Positions 31,996-42,700 of a DNA stretch of 64,000 nucleotides are shown one piece after another. The first letter of the stretch is position 1; each line of letters begins with the position of its first letter. The stretch lies in NCBI RefSeq assembly GCF_963676685.1, contig NC_092344.1:43716589-43780588 (forward strand). The letters are read 5' to 3'. Under the pieces are notes generated by a model, which was not told the origin of the DNA, did no database searches, and was given only the letters and a program-made list of their open reading frames with translations. The stretch is from Mytilus edulis. Taxonomy: Eukaryota; Mollusca; Bivalvia; Mytilida; Mytilidae. Made by a program: the position numbers and the translations under genes.

Positions 31996-34239
31996 TATAT
32001 TGTCCCTAAAGATAACAAAAATTCGTAAATGTATGTCTATTACAAAATCAATCGTTTCTGTAGCAACATTCGCCCCTTTACATTTGGGACTGGCAGTGCA
32101 GATACATCATGCATATGGGAATATGGGTCACGAACATTGATCGAAACTTTGTACTCACATTTCTTTTGTGTTTCCTATGCAGAGGGAAGACTATATCTGA
32201 CGAGTTTGACCAAATCATGACGGTATTTACGCTCCAGATAGCATTTGTACTAAAAAAAACTGTGTTTGCTTTGAACAAACTCTGTCCTGCACCGAAATTG
32301 TTCTTATAAAAAAGGGAAGTGTCTTGTAATGCTAATACGCGTACTGAATCCGCATATGATGACTAAGAGATTGATCCATGTCCCTATTTTATGAATACTT
32401 GAGCTATTGTGTGTCGCTTTTAAAAGTTATTAAAGGATCATGACTGAATTTGAATTACAACATTAGAAAATTGGCATTGCATTGTATAATTTTTCATCCT
32501 TCCCTTAAAAAATAAATGAGTTAACTTTTTTACCAGGATTATCCTACTAAAAAAATGTTCATGCACCAAACTGACTTTGTTTTACACTCAATTTTTTTTA
32601 AACCTCGCATTCGCCTCGGGTGACTATAGTATATTTTGTGTTATTACTGCTCTGTCCATACTTTGCAAATACACAATATGTATTTATCTATAACTAGATA
32701 CTAATTTTCACAAAATACACAACCTTTAAGATGCAACATTAAAAACACTGTTTCAGCGCTTGAATTTTGTTTTTTTCAAAGATAGAAAAAATATTGAAAT
32801 AATTTGATAAATTGGTGTTTTATACTTTAGAAAATAATTGTGCAATATATTATAGTGAAAAACTATACACAATATGAAAGTTTATGGATGTGAAAAGGTC
32901 AAGCCAGGCCACTTCTTCGTTTGCTATGTCTTGAATGGGAAAAAATCAGAAGGTTCCAAATCAACGCCATTGTGTAATGGCAGCTCTTCATATAATTAGT
33001 CAAATTTGTCGTTTTAACATCGTTTATAGCATATGCTTATGATTGAATCGTTTTTGTAGCATTCTATTGCATAAATATCAGAATATTTCTCCTTTTTGTT
33101 CTTGTGTTTGAAATATTGATATTTTTAGGTCTGACCCTTGACCTCAATTTCACAAAATTGTGACCACTCTGGATTTTTACGACCCAACTTTTCTTATTGT
33201 ACACGTTGTCCTCTTTCCATCGATATATAATTTAGGTGTGTGTTCTTCCGGACCATTAAAGTTTTAAAAAATGAACTCTGGTTGCAGTACTATATGTGTA
33301 AACGCCGTACGTCTAGTGAATCAGTCTGTTATGACTAACAAGTTCAAAGATAACATTTGTGTAGGCTTTTCAAATTGCAAATTTCAGGAAATCTTTTAAT
33401 TATCAGAAAATATCTTCTTGTCTTTTAAGATAGTTCAGGGGTATAGAAAATAAAATGACAGAGTTTTCTTATACTGAAGATTTTATTATGCTTTTTTCAA
33501 AATATTGATAAAAAGTATGGGTCACCGCGCTATTTTTTAAGGTACGAGTCGTTCAAAATTGCCCAAATTTGCTTAGATTGTTCATGAAAAACAACCCACT
33601 TTTGTGCATAAAAAGAAAAAATATGAGAAGATAGTTTTTATAATATGTTTTAAGAAAATAAAAAGAAAAGATGGTGTTACCAAACTTCTTGCTACAAGTA
33701 AAAAAAAAAAAATCCCTATATGTTTAGTATAAATTTTGTACTAAAAGAGTTATCTCCCCTTAAATGGCTTATTTGAAAACTTAATTCTAAAAGCACAAAT
33801 ATTTGGTATTTGTTAAATCATTTTCGATAATGCAATTTATAACTACGTTTCTTCATATAAATAAACAGTGTAACCAATAAATTGCAGAACTGCCTCTCAA
33901 TTTGCAGATTGGGGCAAAGAACTAGACCGATTATTTACTGTGGTTATACAATTCAAGATGGCGGTATACCTCTGAACTACCAAAAGTATTTTTGACTGTT
34001 GTTTAAATAAGATTTAAATGTATAAAAAAAAAAAGATTTTAATGTATGGAATATATGTAAGTACACACTTATAAATAAATACGAAAAAAGGTGAACAAAT
34101 TCAACAGGAAAATGAATTAAACATTGAATTTTGTAATATATACATGTACACTGTGAATTGCTAGGAGTTCTAATTGGAAGATTAAGCAGTAACATCATAG
34201 GATAAAATGTTTGCTTTCGGTTATGCTTTCAAAAGTCAA
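31996..34239. other. Long AT-rich stretch without a gene
   Basis: Only short open frames (32029-32309 on both strands, 33977-34198 minus), none with recognisable content. No repeat matched elsewhere in the window. Confidence 0.45.
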
Positions 34240-34445
34240 ACAACCTCCAAAGGTTTCTTTCGCTGTCGTTTTATACTCAAAGATATCAATTGGTTGAGCT
34301 GAAGAATGCCTTAGGGTCCGAGATTTTCTCCCCGTGTTAAAGACCCATTGATGGCTCTTTGATCGGGTTATTGTCTACGGGAAATACGTCAAAGAGACAC
34401 TGTCTCTGTGACGTATTCCCTGTTTCCATCCTCAATTTAAATGAT
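34240..34445 (+). repeat. R5 repeat with palindromic end
   Basis: CCTCCAAAGGTTTC, GAGCTGAAGAATGCCTTAGG, GGTTATTGTCTACGGG, then a near-perfect palindrome at 34378-34421 (GGGAAATACGTCAAAGAGAC and its inverse GTCTCTGTGACGTATTCCC), then TTTCCATCCTCAATTT as in the 19.7-kb copy. Confidence 0.65.
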
Positions 34446-34600
34446 TTACAATGTCGCAAATGTTGTACATATAAATATGTAGACATTTCTTTTCTTTTTC
34501 TTTTTTTAATATTAAATTTTGTATTTTTTCGCACCTTTAGAGAAGTGAAAAAGTTTATAGATTTTATTACTTAAACATGAATTTTTGATAGCAAGGTTTA

Positions 34601-34650
34601 GAACAGTAGCAACGTTGGTCAAACAAAGTTTTCTCCCCTTGCTACTGTTC
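34601..34650. repeat. Hairpin with perfect 12-bp arms
   Basis: GAACAGTAGCAA (34601-34612) pairs with TTGCTACTGTTC (34639-34650). It lies at the probable 5' edge of the retrotransposon's leader. Confidence 0.7.
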
Positions 34651-35391
34651 TATAATCGAATGTCATAGCGACGGCTTCTGAAACTGAGGCTATACGTTGG
34701 ATTTCACACGGCAAGCCGGGTAAGTGATTTTTTTTCTCTCCTCTCAATTTGTCTCCTTTCAAGACTGCTCTGCCGTGTATGCCGTTTTTTGCACGTCTCT
34801 GTATTTGTTTCACAGCTGCGATTTATATCATGGAATAAGACTGCCCTTTTCTTTTCAGACGAATTGATATTCCCCGCTTTTGCCGAAATTATAGTTTTTG
34901 TATGCATGATTTGCCCGTGAATTTCGTTTGACTCCAAATTTCTGCGGACCCATCCCGCTGTGCGATTTATTTAATTTTTTGTGTAGGGCAGTTTTTATTT
35001 TTCAATGGAAATATCAAATTCTGCTTGTTTTATAAATTATATCTGAAACTTGTTTAATTTGATACACATTTTGTAAAGAAATGCTTTTGCCGAAATTATA
35101 GTTTTTGTATGCATGATTTGCCCGTGAAGACTTCCGGTTGACCTATGAAAGAGTAAACAGGTGTTTATATCGAGAGAGTCAATCTAATTCAAAAACTGTG
35201 TTTTTTCAATATATGGAAGTGTTTAACGACCAAGACTGGCTATACAGCCCTCGCACGGTCGGTAATGTTTTTTCAAGTCATCGTATATGTGATTTTGTAT
35301 ATATTGTGTCAGAATGTGATAATATACCTTAATATCGTTTGATTTTTTTCAACTTTTTTTTGTTGAAAAAGACTTTGTTTTGTCACCCGGG

Positions 35392-37038
35392 ATGGGTGAC
35401 AAAACGTACCCTTTGGATGACAATTATTCAAAGGAACAAACTGTTCGTGTGAATGTTGGCAGTACTAAAGTGATTACCCTAGAAATAGTGATAGATGAAA
35501 TTGAAAAGAAATGTGGTGTAGGATCGGTGTTAGCGTGTGTTCCAAAGAATGATAACAACTATGAAGTAGTAATGCGGGAAAGGAGAAATGTAGGAGAAAT
35601 ATCAGGAGACAGTTTGATAATACAAGGTAAATCCATTAGTGTAAATGAACTGATATCCGTATTTAGAATTGTTTCAATTTTCAATATGAGCATGTACGTA
35701 ACAGATGAAGAAATAATTGATAGATTTGATAGAATGGGTGTTGAAATAATAACTGACATTAGGAAAAGAAAAATTAGCAGCAGATCGAATGTATATGATG
35801 GTACTAAGGTTTTTAAAGTAAAATTACCACCTACACTTGCCTCAATACCGTATTCTATGAAATTTACAGTTAGCGGGAAGGAAACAGCATATTATAGGGT
35901 TATTCATAATGATCAGGTCAAAGTTTGTTCTGGTTGTTATAGTGCTGAACATTTATACAAAGATTGTCCAGATTTTAAATGTTTTAAATGCGGTCAACAA
36001 GGACATATTAGTAAAAACTGTTCAGAGAATAAGTGTAAGAGTTGCCTAAGGCCAATCAGTAATTGCGATTGTCTAACGAGAAAGCGTTATTTCGGAGAAG
36101 GATTTGGTCATATACCCGAAGGAAAAAGAAAAACACCTTGGGGCAGAGTTTCATACCATAAAAGAAAATATCAAGAAATTAACACCAGTAGTGAAGAAAA
36201 CAATGCAGAATTAAAAGAAAGTGAAAATGACCTGGTTAGTGGGAATACGTCAGATGTTGGTCCCTCAGTCATAAGTTCGGAACAGGGAACCAGTGGTGAT
36301 GTGAAAAAGTCAAAAGTGGTAAAAGTTGTTGCCGATGTATACACAAGTGATATCATGTGTGATGATTTAGAAGTTAATGGAGAGGATTGGAATGGAGATG
36401 ACGTTAATGGAAATGGTAATGGTAATGGAGATGATGAGCATGGTGATGGAGTAATTGGTGATGATAATGATGGTGATGGTATTGGTAATGGAGATGAAGA
36501 TGATGAGGATGAATATACAGACGCTGATGAAGCCATGGCAGATGATGTCACAGAGTCCGAAAATGGTGAAAAGACAAAGATCGCGACCGACAATGTTGTA
36601 AAGACAAAGATCGCGACCGACAATGGTGTAAAGACAAAGATCGCGACCGAGATGACGAATAAAGACAGTGAGCAGATTTCAGAAGGACATATTGTAACTG
36701 TTAATAGCAATATAAGTAAATGTAATGTATTGTTAAGTACAAATGAAATTATGAATGAAAATGTTTTATGTGAAACAAATGTTAATGATGAGAAAATTAG
36801 TAACATCCCCTCTCTGGAACAAAAATGCAGCCAGGGAGGAGATGATGGTGTATTTGGTGAATTAGATGAAATAAGTATGGACACTGACCCATTGGCTGAT
36901 GAAGAAAGTGAGTGGGCTAGTGTAGAAGACAAATGCAAAAATATGTTTAAAAAAAATGCAAGACGAAAGTCATTGATAGTTAAGGTTAATGTAAAGGCTG
37001 CTATGTTGGCACATCAGAAAAAAAATAGAAACAAATAA
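35392..37038 (+). CDS. Retrotransposon ORF1: RNA-binding, zinc-knuckle protein
   Basis: A 548-residue intact frame from ATG 35392 (an upstream TTG at 35380 is not used). The N-terminal half (about 15-170) has alternating strand and helix character typical of the RRM-like part of such ORF1 proteins. Two CCHC zinc knuckles follow: C179-C182-H187-C192 and C197-C200-H205-C210, then further Cys pairs near 215-227. Next is a basic stretch (about 230-265). From about 320 to 390 the chain is extremely acidic and Gly/Asn-rich (NGNGNGNGDDEHGDG type). A 10-residue direct repeat KTKIATDNVV follows in three copies (about 396-425). The role is binding element RNA in the RNP. Its stop lies 2 bases before ORF2's ATG. 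The minus-strand frame over the acidic part (36171-36938) is an antisense shadow. Confidence 0.88.
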   Translation: MGDKTYPLDDNYSKEQTVRVNVGSTKVITLEIVIDEIEKKCGVGSVLACVPKNDNNYEVVMRERRNVGEISGDSLIIQGKSISVNELISVFRIVSIFNMSMYVTDEEIIDRFDRMGVEIITDIRKRKISSRSNVYDGTKVFKVKLPPTLASIPYSMKFTVSGKETAYYRVIHNDQVKVCSGCYSAEHLYKDCPDFKCFKCGQQGHISKNCSENKCKSCLRPISNCDCLTRKRYFGEGFGHIPEGKRKTPWGRVSYHKRKYQEINTSSEENNAELKESENDLVSGNTSDVGPSVISSEQGTSGDVKKSKVVKVVADVYTSDIMCDDLEVNGEDWNGDDVNGNGNGNGDDEHGDGVIGDDNDGDGIGNGDEDDEDEYTDADEAMADDVTESENGEKTKIATDNVVKTKIATDNGVKTKIATEMTNKDSEQISEGHIVTVNSNISKCNVLLSTNEIMNENVLCETNVNDEKISNIPSLEQKCSQGGDDGVFGELDEISMDTDPLADEESEWASVEDKCKNMFKKNARRKSLIVKVNVKAAMLAHQKKNRNK

Positions 37039-37040
37039 AA

Positions 37041-39405
37041 ATGGATTGTAAATATTATATAATACTCATTATATTTTATATAGTAATGGCTATGTTTAAT
37101 GTTATAAGTCTTAATTGTAACAGACTTTGTGATAGTAATAAAAGGAATTGGTTTTTTTCATTGTGTAATGAAAGATTTTATGATATTATATGTTTACAAG
37201 AAACATTTTGGAATGAAGAAATAAAACTATTTGGGATGGAGATATTTTTTATAGTCATAGTGGTAATAACCGGCAGGGTGTTGCTATTCTTGTTAGTAAA
37301 AAAAAATAAAAAACATTTTTTTTTAGAAGTGGAAAATTATAATGGAAGATTTATTCATATAAAAGGGACAATTAATGATAAATTAATTGACATTCATAAT
37401 ATATATGCACCAAATAATGTAAATGAAAGGTATGAGTTTTTCTTAAAGTGTAAACAAAAAATAAGTGAAGGAAAATATGTATTAGTTGCTGGTGATTTCA
37501 ATACTACATTATCAAGTTTAGATAAGAGTGGTAAAACTCTGCTTTGTAATGATAAGGCTGTAAAATCCTTATGTAATTTTATGCAAGAAAAAGATTTATA
37601 TGATATTTGGAAAAAATGGAAATGTTAATACAAAAGTTTTTTCTAGAAAACAGGTTGTACAAGGGTTTTTAACCCTAAGCAGAATAGACTATTTTCTGGT
37701 GTTATTAGATTTAAAATCATGTATTAAGAATATTCATTATAAGGATACTAGTTTTAGTGATCATATTATCGTCAGCATGAAGATAGATTTTTGTAATGTA
37801 GAAAGAGGTCCAGGCGTGTGGATTTTTAATAATTCATTTTTACAAGATGAATTATCTACTGATCAAATGAAGAGACTATTTGCAGAGGAAATTGGGTCAG
37901 ATTTGTATGTGTCAAATCCTGTAATTTGGTCGGATAATTTAAAAGTTATAATTAAAAGATTAAGCCAAATCTATGGCAAAGAAAAGCAAAAAGATTTAAA
38001 CAGGGAATATTATAAACTGCAGAACAAAATTCAAGAATTATCAGTCAAATCTGCAAATGGTATTCAGAAAAACAGTGAAGATACATACAAATGTAAAGGT
38101 GCAATTTTGAGATCAAAGTCACAGTGGGCTCTATAAAGTGATAGAAATACTGCATATTTTTTGAAATTAGAAAAGTATCGATAGAATAAGAATGTGATAA
38201 GTGAAATAAAAGATTGTAATGGGAAAATTGTTACAGAAACAAATGATTTACTTGATGTTACACATGATTATCATAAACATTGGTTTTCTTGTGTTAATAT
38301 TGATATGCATTCAGTTGATGAATTATTGAATAATGTTAATGTAAAAATTGATGATGAAGATGTAGAAATGTGTGAGGATGAAATTAATATTGAGGAAATT
38401 GAAAAATCCTTAAAAGGTATGAAAAAAGGGAAAACACCTGGACCAGATGGTAGAATTGCAGAATGGGTTTGGAAAAATAAAACGCTTTGTGAAAATATTA
38501 ATCCGGAAAGCAAAGCGCAATCAATTAAAAAAAATTCTGACTGTTTGGAAAATGAGGCATTTAACTCTTCATGGGAGAGTAAGTGTTAAAAGGGCCTTAC
38601 TTTTGAGAAAACTGTGGTATACATTAATGGTTGTAAATATACCTGAAAAGTTTTTTGGGCTTATAAAAAAAAATGTTTAGAATTTTTATGGAATAATAAT
38701 CCTCCTCTTGTAGCATATGATGTTGTTATTAATAACGTAATTGACGGAGGATTGAATTTTCCTGATATTATGCAGAAAATGTGTGCTTTAAGATTAAAAT
38801 ATTTAAGTAGACTGTTTGATGAAAATTATTGTGCTATATGGAAACAAACTTGTCTTTGTATGTTTTCTAACTTTTAAAATATGAATTTTGGAATTGATCT
38901 TTTATTCTGTGATCTCCTAAACAGAAAAATAGATGTTTTACCAGAATTTTATCAAAGTATGATTTTGTTCATGGCAAACTATTTAGAAAAATATAGATAC
39001 TGAAGTTAATTCAGAAATGTGTTTGATATTCCGCTATTTCTAAATCCAAATATTACAAATTGCTATAAAATATTACACCCTAAGACATTTATTGAAGCAG
39101 GTGTATGTAGAATAAAAAATATCGCATATGAATGTAAACCAGGTTTCTATTATTGTATTAAAAAAAATCCGGAAGTTTCGGAAAATGAAATTCTACATGC
39201 AGTTAGAAATATGTAGGAAACAATACATGAGGAGTATAAAATGTTAGTTGAAGCCAATGTGCATGTTAGTAAAACTCCTGTGTTAAATCCTATGATTAAA
39301 TACGGTGTCAAAATTTGTTCACTTCCATCCACGACGATTATCAAATGCTTGTATCAAAGAGCATTAGAGACTCTCTATCTACTAATGACAGATCTAGAGC
39401 TTTAT
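37041..39405 (+). pseudogene. Retrotransposon ORF2: endonuclease plus RT, frameshifted and RT-deleted
   Basis: ORF2 opens with ATG 37041. APE endonuclease motifs are in place: ISLNCNRL, CLQETFW (catalytic Glu region), IYAPNN, VAGDFN, and after a one-base shift in the A run near 37610, SRIDYFL and FSDHIIV. The second frame continues past in-frame stops near 38134 and 38185 (WAL-stop-SDRNTAYFLKLEKYR-stop) to EIEKSLKGMKKGKTPGPDG, the start of the RT. Immediately after (about 38455-38500) the text jumps to the C-terminal region: LTLHGRVSVKRALLLRKLWY, NIPEKF, LEFLWNN, then GGLNFPDI and LPEFYQSM. The RT palm, including the YADD-type box, is missing. It cannot self-mobilise. Confidence 0.85.
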
Positions 39406-39421
39406 AGTAATAAAAAAAAAA

Positions 39422-39742
39422 CGTGCTGCTGGCTTCGTTTTATCTTTCAAAGTAGTCTCTTTTGCGTCTTCAAATTTGTATAAGCGAGTGTTATGTTCCT
39501 AATTGGTTTTTTTTCTAAATCATCAACACCAATATTAGCCTTATTCAATTGTGTCAGTTACCTTGATAACGAACATTTCATTGCAACTGGGAACAATTTT
39601 GGTTCCAACAAAACCTGAAAGAAGATTTTAGTTTATTTTTTGTAGATTGTATTTTTCATTTGTACCTCTACAAACACCAACTTCACATGGGACTGTTTGA
39701 CAATTTGTATATCGCATTTCGACGTCAGTTAGTTCTTGACAA
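39422..39742 (-). pseudogene. Third kinase copy: C-terminal remnant of the PKDCC/VLK-like gene
   Basis: The reverse complement reads CQELTDVEMRYTNCQTVPCE, then VGVCRGTNEKYNLQKIN, matching residues 259-296 of the intact protein, with a stop (AAC TAA) right after. Nucleotide homology continues through the C-terminal region (frameshifted) to the stop at 39449-39447 and about 25 bases of 3' flank, where the retrotransposon's A run begins. On the other side homology ends at 39742, three bases before the first array unit. Residues before Cys259 are absent from the window. NEKYN here is closer to the family consensus than the intact copy's GEATIYN. Confidence 0.85.
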
Positions 39743-39744
39743 CT

Positions 39745-42700
39745 GGGTCAGGATCCGTAATAGACCTTGAGATGAGGAACTCAGATGACGTAATTAAAAA
39801 AAAATATTAGTCCGCCATACAATTGTGGATGCTGTGATTTTAAAAATGGACATAAATGAACAATAAGAACTGTTTTATAGAGCTGATGTGATGAGAAAAG
39901 AAAGATGTAGATTTGACCTGAAATAAATTATTAGAAAGGACAATTTTTTTATTGAATTTTATGATCAGAATTTTGGGATTATTTCATGAGGAGAGTGACA
40001 TTTTTCACCATCTTCCGGGGTCCAGCAATTTGCGAAAAAAGTAATCTCACTTGCCACCCCGAAAATTTAACCAGACATGTATAAATGTATGAGCTTCGAT
40101 ATGAGCCATCATACATGTTCAAGTAAACGATATGGACTGAGCAACGGAGGAAAACGTTACCATTACGGCCTATGGAGAATTAATTGTAAATGTATACCCA
40201 ATTTAGAAGCTTAATTCCAGAAGTTTTCAGGCTGATTTATGGATGATTTCACCTTGTACACCACCAAAAATGATGGTTAGTAGTTTTTTATTTATACCTA
40301 GTTATTATAAATGGTTTAAGATAAATATTATTGATAAAGATCAGCAAAAACTCAATGAAATTTTCGCTTTTAAAATGCATTACTGGCACGGGGCTGAACA
40401 CTTTTTTTAGGCACAATCATAACTTTGTTTACTTCCGAGATATCCGAAAGGAATTTGTTTACTATATTGAAAAAGGCAAGAAATAACTTTTAAATATTAT
40501 TAAATTGTAAGTAAACATGACACAATATAGTCTTTGTTATGTAATTATCACTTCGGTCTACAGGAATACCTGATAATCATGGGAGATAACACACTTCATA
40601 CGAGTAAAGTGAGATACATCATCGCATGTGCTTTTATCCAATGATTTGACCCCTGGTCAGTAGATATATGCAAAAAAAACAGAAAACACATGTACATGTT
40701 TTAAGAAAATCATGAATTATTATTTTTAATGCACTTGAGCAAAACAAAAGATATTGTCATTTCTCAGTGAAAAAGGGGGAGGGTCAAACCTTTTTGAAAA
40801 CAATATTTCTGCACCGATTCAACTATTAAGCTAGTTAGCTACTACCCATTGCTTCTAATATAAAAGGTTTAAATGAAGGTTACTAAGCCACAAGGGAGAA
40901 GCATTTGTCTTTCTTTGTAATTAAACTTTCAAGAAATAGATTTTTCTCTCTCAATAATACTTATGTATTTAAATCAAATGATAACACAGCCTGAGTAATT
41001 TTTTTTTGTCTTATTTCAGTTCCAGACATATCATTACTTTTTAACCTGAGATGGCAAACTAGAGGTTTTAAAAAGTCCTGAATAACTGGTAAGCATTTTG
41101 TTTTGTTAGGCAAGCTCTAAATTGTTTATTTATGGTATTTATGCAATTGAAATTACAGTGGGTATGTTAAAAATATGCAAATATGAAAACTGTTGCTATG
41201 GTCTTGATATTGAATGGAAAGGCTTAGTTACAGATCGTTTCGACTCAATATTTCGAGTTAAATCTTGCGGCAACTGTTTCTCACGTAACACTGCAAACTA
41301 TATTTAGCACTATTTTGATCTGTCGTTATTTAATGACGCCATAATACATGTGATGTCACAATGTTTCCTTTAAAACCTCATGTGGATTTCTCACTGATAA
41401 AAGGTTTTCACTGAAATACATGTTAAAAACATTTTTTCTCAAATAGAATTATGTGAAAGGACAAGTTTTGAAAATTTGCACTATATTGCACTCTAATTAT
41501 ATGATAAGGATGACTTTCCCAGTAGTTTAGAGTGCTTTCCACAGTTTTAAATACCAGATTTCCACTAGTAAGAATAATTATTTTGGTGTTGGTTTTTTTA
41601 TAAAATCTTCATTTTTGCATAATTTCTCTGCCAAAATGCACTTTAAGACACAAGAAAATTTTATAGAATGCTTTAACAGGGTCTGTGTATTGTAATTAAA
41701 GGTTATAATCAGAAGTTTTGTCCTTGTTTTGACTAGTGAATGTATTCTGGAAGAAATTAATTATACATACACATTGTATTCAAAATAAATGAATATAGCG
41801 ACGAAAGTGTCATTGCCTTATAGTGCTAAAACAACTTTATTTTTTTTTCAGAAATGGACAAAAATACACAGATTTATTCAGAATGTTATACCGATGAAGA
41901 TCACATAAAAATATTTGGAAAAATCAGAAGTATTGATTTCAATATGGGTCAGGATCCGTAATAGACCTTGAGATGAGGAACTCAGATGACGTAATTAAAA
42001 AAAAATATTAGTCCGCCATACAATTGTGGATGCTGTGATTTTAAAAATGGACATAAATGAACAATAAGAACTGTTTTATAGAGCTGATGTGATGAGAAAA
42101 GAAAGATGTAGATTTGACCTGAAATAAATTATTAGAAAGGACAATTTTTTTATTGAATTTTATGATCAGAATTTTGGGATTATTTCATGAGGAGAGTGAC
42201 ATTTTTCACCATCTTCCGGGGTCCAGCAATTTGCGAAAAAAGTAATCTCACTTGCCACCCCGAAAATTTAACCAGACATGTATAAATGTATGAGCTTCGA
42301 TATGAGCCATCATACATGTTCAAGTAAACGATATGGACTGAGCAACGGAGGAAAACGTTACCATTACGGCCTATGGAGAATTAATTGTAAATGTATACCC
42401 AATTTAGAAGCTTAATTCCAGAAGTTTTCAGGCTGATTTATGGATGATTTCACCTTGTACACCACCAAAAATGATGGTTAGTAGTTTTTTATTTATACCT
42501 AGTTATTATAAATGGTTTAAGATAAATATTATTGATAAAGATCAGCAAAACCTCAATGAAATTTTCGCTTTTAAAATGCATTACTGGCACGGGGCTGAAC
42601 ACTTTTTTTAGGCACAATCATAACTTTGTTTACTTCCGAGATATCCGAAAGGAATTTGTTTACTATATTGAAAAAGGCAAGAAATAACTTTTAAATATTA

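Larger units (their letters stand above)
34651..39421 (+). mobile_element. Non-LTR retrotransposon, L1/Tx1-like, RT core deleted
   Basis: Order: leader, ORF1 with zinc knuckles, ORF2 with APE-type endonuclease, a remnant of the RT start (GKTPGPDG), then the post-RT C-terminal region, ending in a 10-base A run (39412-39421). The 5' edge is uncertain. The leader contains a direct repeat: GCTTTTGCCGAAATTATAGT and the following 25 bases occur at 34877-34921 and again at about 35083-35127. The insertion lies at the 3' edge of a kinase remnant. The L1/Tx1 assignment rests on ORF order and the C-terminal LEFLWN and DGGLNFPDI-type motifs and is tentative. Confidence 0.85.

Noticed and set aside
36171-36938. 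255-codon minus-strand frame rich in Ser/Pro
   Set aside because: Antisense shadow of the acidic GAT/GGA-rich part of retrotransposon ORF1.
41122-41307. 61-codon frame repeated identically in eight units
   Set aside because: It begins with TTG, has no ATG near its start and no domain. Identity reflects array homogeneity rather than selection.
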